From Promicromonospora iranensis (GTDB lineage Bacteria; Actinomycetota; Actinomycetes; Actinomycetales; Cellulomonadaceae), in assembly GCF_028994775.1 (NCBI RefSeq), contig NZ_JAJQMN010000011.1, forward strand, positions 152,190-216,189: DNA of 64,000 nucleotides. Reading direction: 5' to 3'. The notes beneath the pieces were generated by a model. That model did no database searches, was not told where the DNA came from, and was given only the letters and a program-made list of their open reading frames with translations. The stretch's first letter is position 1. Each line of letters starts with the position of its first letter. Both the position numbers and the translations under genes were made by a program. Shown one piece after another: positions 63,758-64,000 of this stretch.

Positions 63758-63869
63758 GAGCGCCTACGACGCGGGCTCGGCTGACCATCGGGCTCCTGTC
63801 ACGAAGGGGCGGGCGGCCCGGGGGCGACGGGTGCCTCCTGGATCGTCCCCGGTCGTCTCGCTACCGGCC

Positions 63870-64000
63870 CGCACCGACGGTCTAGGTGTGATGTCCAGGG
63901 ACGTTGTTCAGTCGGCTGATGGGTGGTTGGTTGCCGATCGCTGAGTGGGTGCGGTGGTGGTTGTAGAAGTGAAGCCAGCCCGGTAGTTCGGTGCGGCGTT
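63870..64000. mobile_element. IS481-type insertion sequence, one end
   Basis: The element's end should lie close to the transposase stop; GGTGTGATGTCCAGGGACG (63886-63904) resembles terminal sequence of IS481 elements. The exact end and target duplication cannot be set because the other end is outside. The gap 63758-63881 contains nothing else I recognise. Confidence 0.6.
63882..64000 (-). CDS. IS481-family transposase, C-terminal end only
   Basis: Minus-strand frame entering from the right edge and stopping at 63882. It reads RRTELPGWLHFYNHHRTHSA followed by IGNQPPISRLNNVPGHHT. The WLHFYNHHRTHSAIG block is the end of the DDE domain of IS481-type transposases, with the usual PPISRL-NV-G tail. 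The rest of the element lies outside the window. Confidence 0.88.
   Translation of the reverse strand, partial: RRTELPGWLHFYNHHRTHSAIGNQPPISRLNNVPGHHT

Overview
The window is very GC-rich, densely coded actinobacterial chromosome. GTG starts, leaderless -10/start arrangements, a DtxR regulator, an actinobacterial-type SerC, a 6C-type RNA and a c-di-AMP leader all point to the Actinomycetota. The xylA/xylB/ROK locus and the overall gene content fit Micrococcales of the Promicromonosporaceae/Cellulomonadaceae kind; that placement is inference. Most genes are ordinary chromosomal ones. The only mobile-element trace is the end of an IS481-type transposase cut by the right edge.

Layout. 1-3.9 kb: minus-strand glycan-modification operon (two sulfotransferase-type proteins, two polysaccharide pyruvyl transferases, the last cut by the left edge). 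4.0-9.3 kb: two tandem CAP-domain lipoproteins, an acyltransferase-3/SGNH protein and an NCS2 purine permease. 9.4-10.6 kb: an AbiEi/DUF559-like gene bracketed by two hairpins with the same arm sequence. 10.7-15.5 kb: MFS exporter with MarR regulator, MHYT protein, serC, dtxR. 15.5-17.8 kb: c-di-AMP riboswitch and NlpC/P60 hydrolase, then a universal stress protein. 17.9-22.9 kb: aspT, rocD with a long acidic tail, EcsC-like and OsmC genes, a small membrane protein. 22.9-24.3 kb: thyA-folA. 24.3-30.0 kb: serine hydrolase, xylB, xylA and a divergent ROK regulator.

30.1-35.9 kb: compatible-solute uptake (BCCT carrier, FadR-type regulator, Ehu-type ABC transporter). 36.0-42.1 kb: tRNA-Arg(CCT) and a five-gene Opp/Dpp-type ABC operon. 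42.2-46.3 kb: L,D-transpeptidase, a membrane protein with a C-terminal HTH, an MFS gene, a 6C RNA. 46.5-50.5 kb: a 1342-residue protein built like a DUF4011-SF1 helicase-MTES_1575 nuclease, but lacking the key residues of both enzymatic modules. 50.7-54.6 kb: ArsR/AHSA1 operon, mscL, SAF-domain protein, FmdB zinc ribbon behind a CIRCE-like operator. 54.8-60.4 kb: penicillin acylase-family protein, 5-formyl-THF cyclo-ligase, RimJ-like acetyltransferase, SepX/GlpR-like division protein, tRNA-Ala(CGC). 60.5-64 kb: TetR, cupin, lipoprotein, glycosyltransferase, membrane protein, IS481 end.

Two features stand out beyond the gene list. Many gene ends carry very long near-perfect palindromes (stems of 20-29 bp); pairs close together share arm sequence, and one pair differs by compensating changes that keep the stem perfect. 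Separately, a repeat of about 70 bp starts at the stop codon of three unrelated genes. The best candidate for an undescribed protein function is the intact but catalytically degenerate helicase-nuclease at 46.5-50.5 kb.
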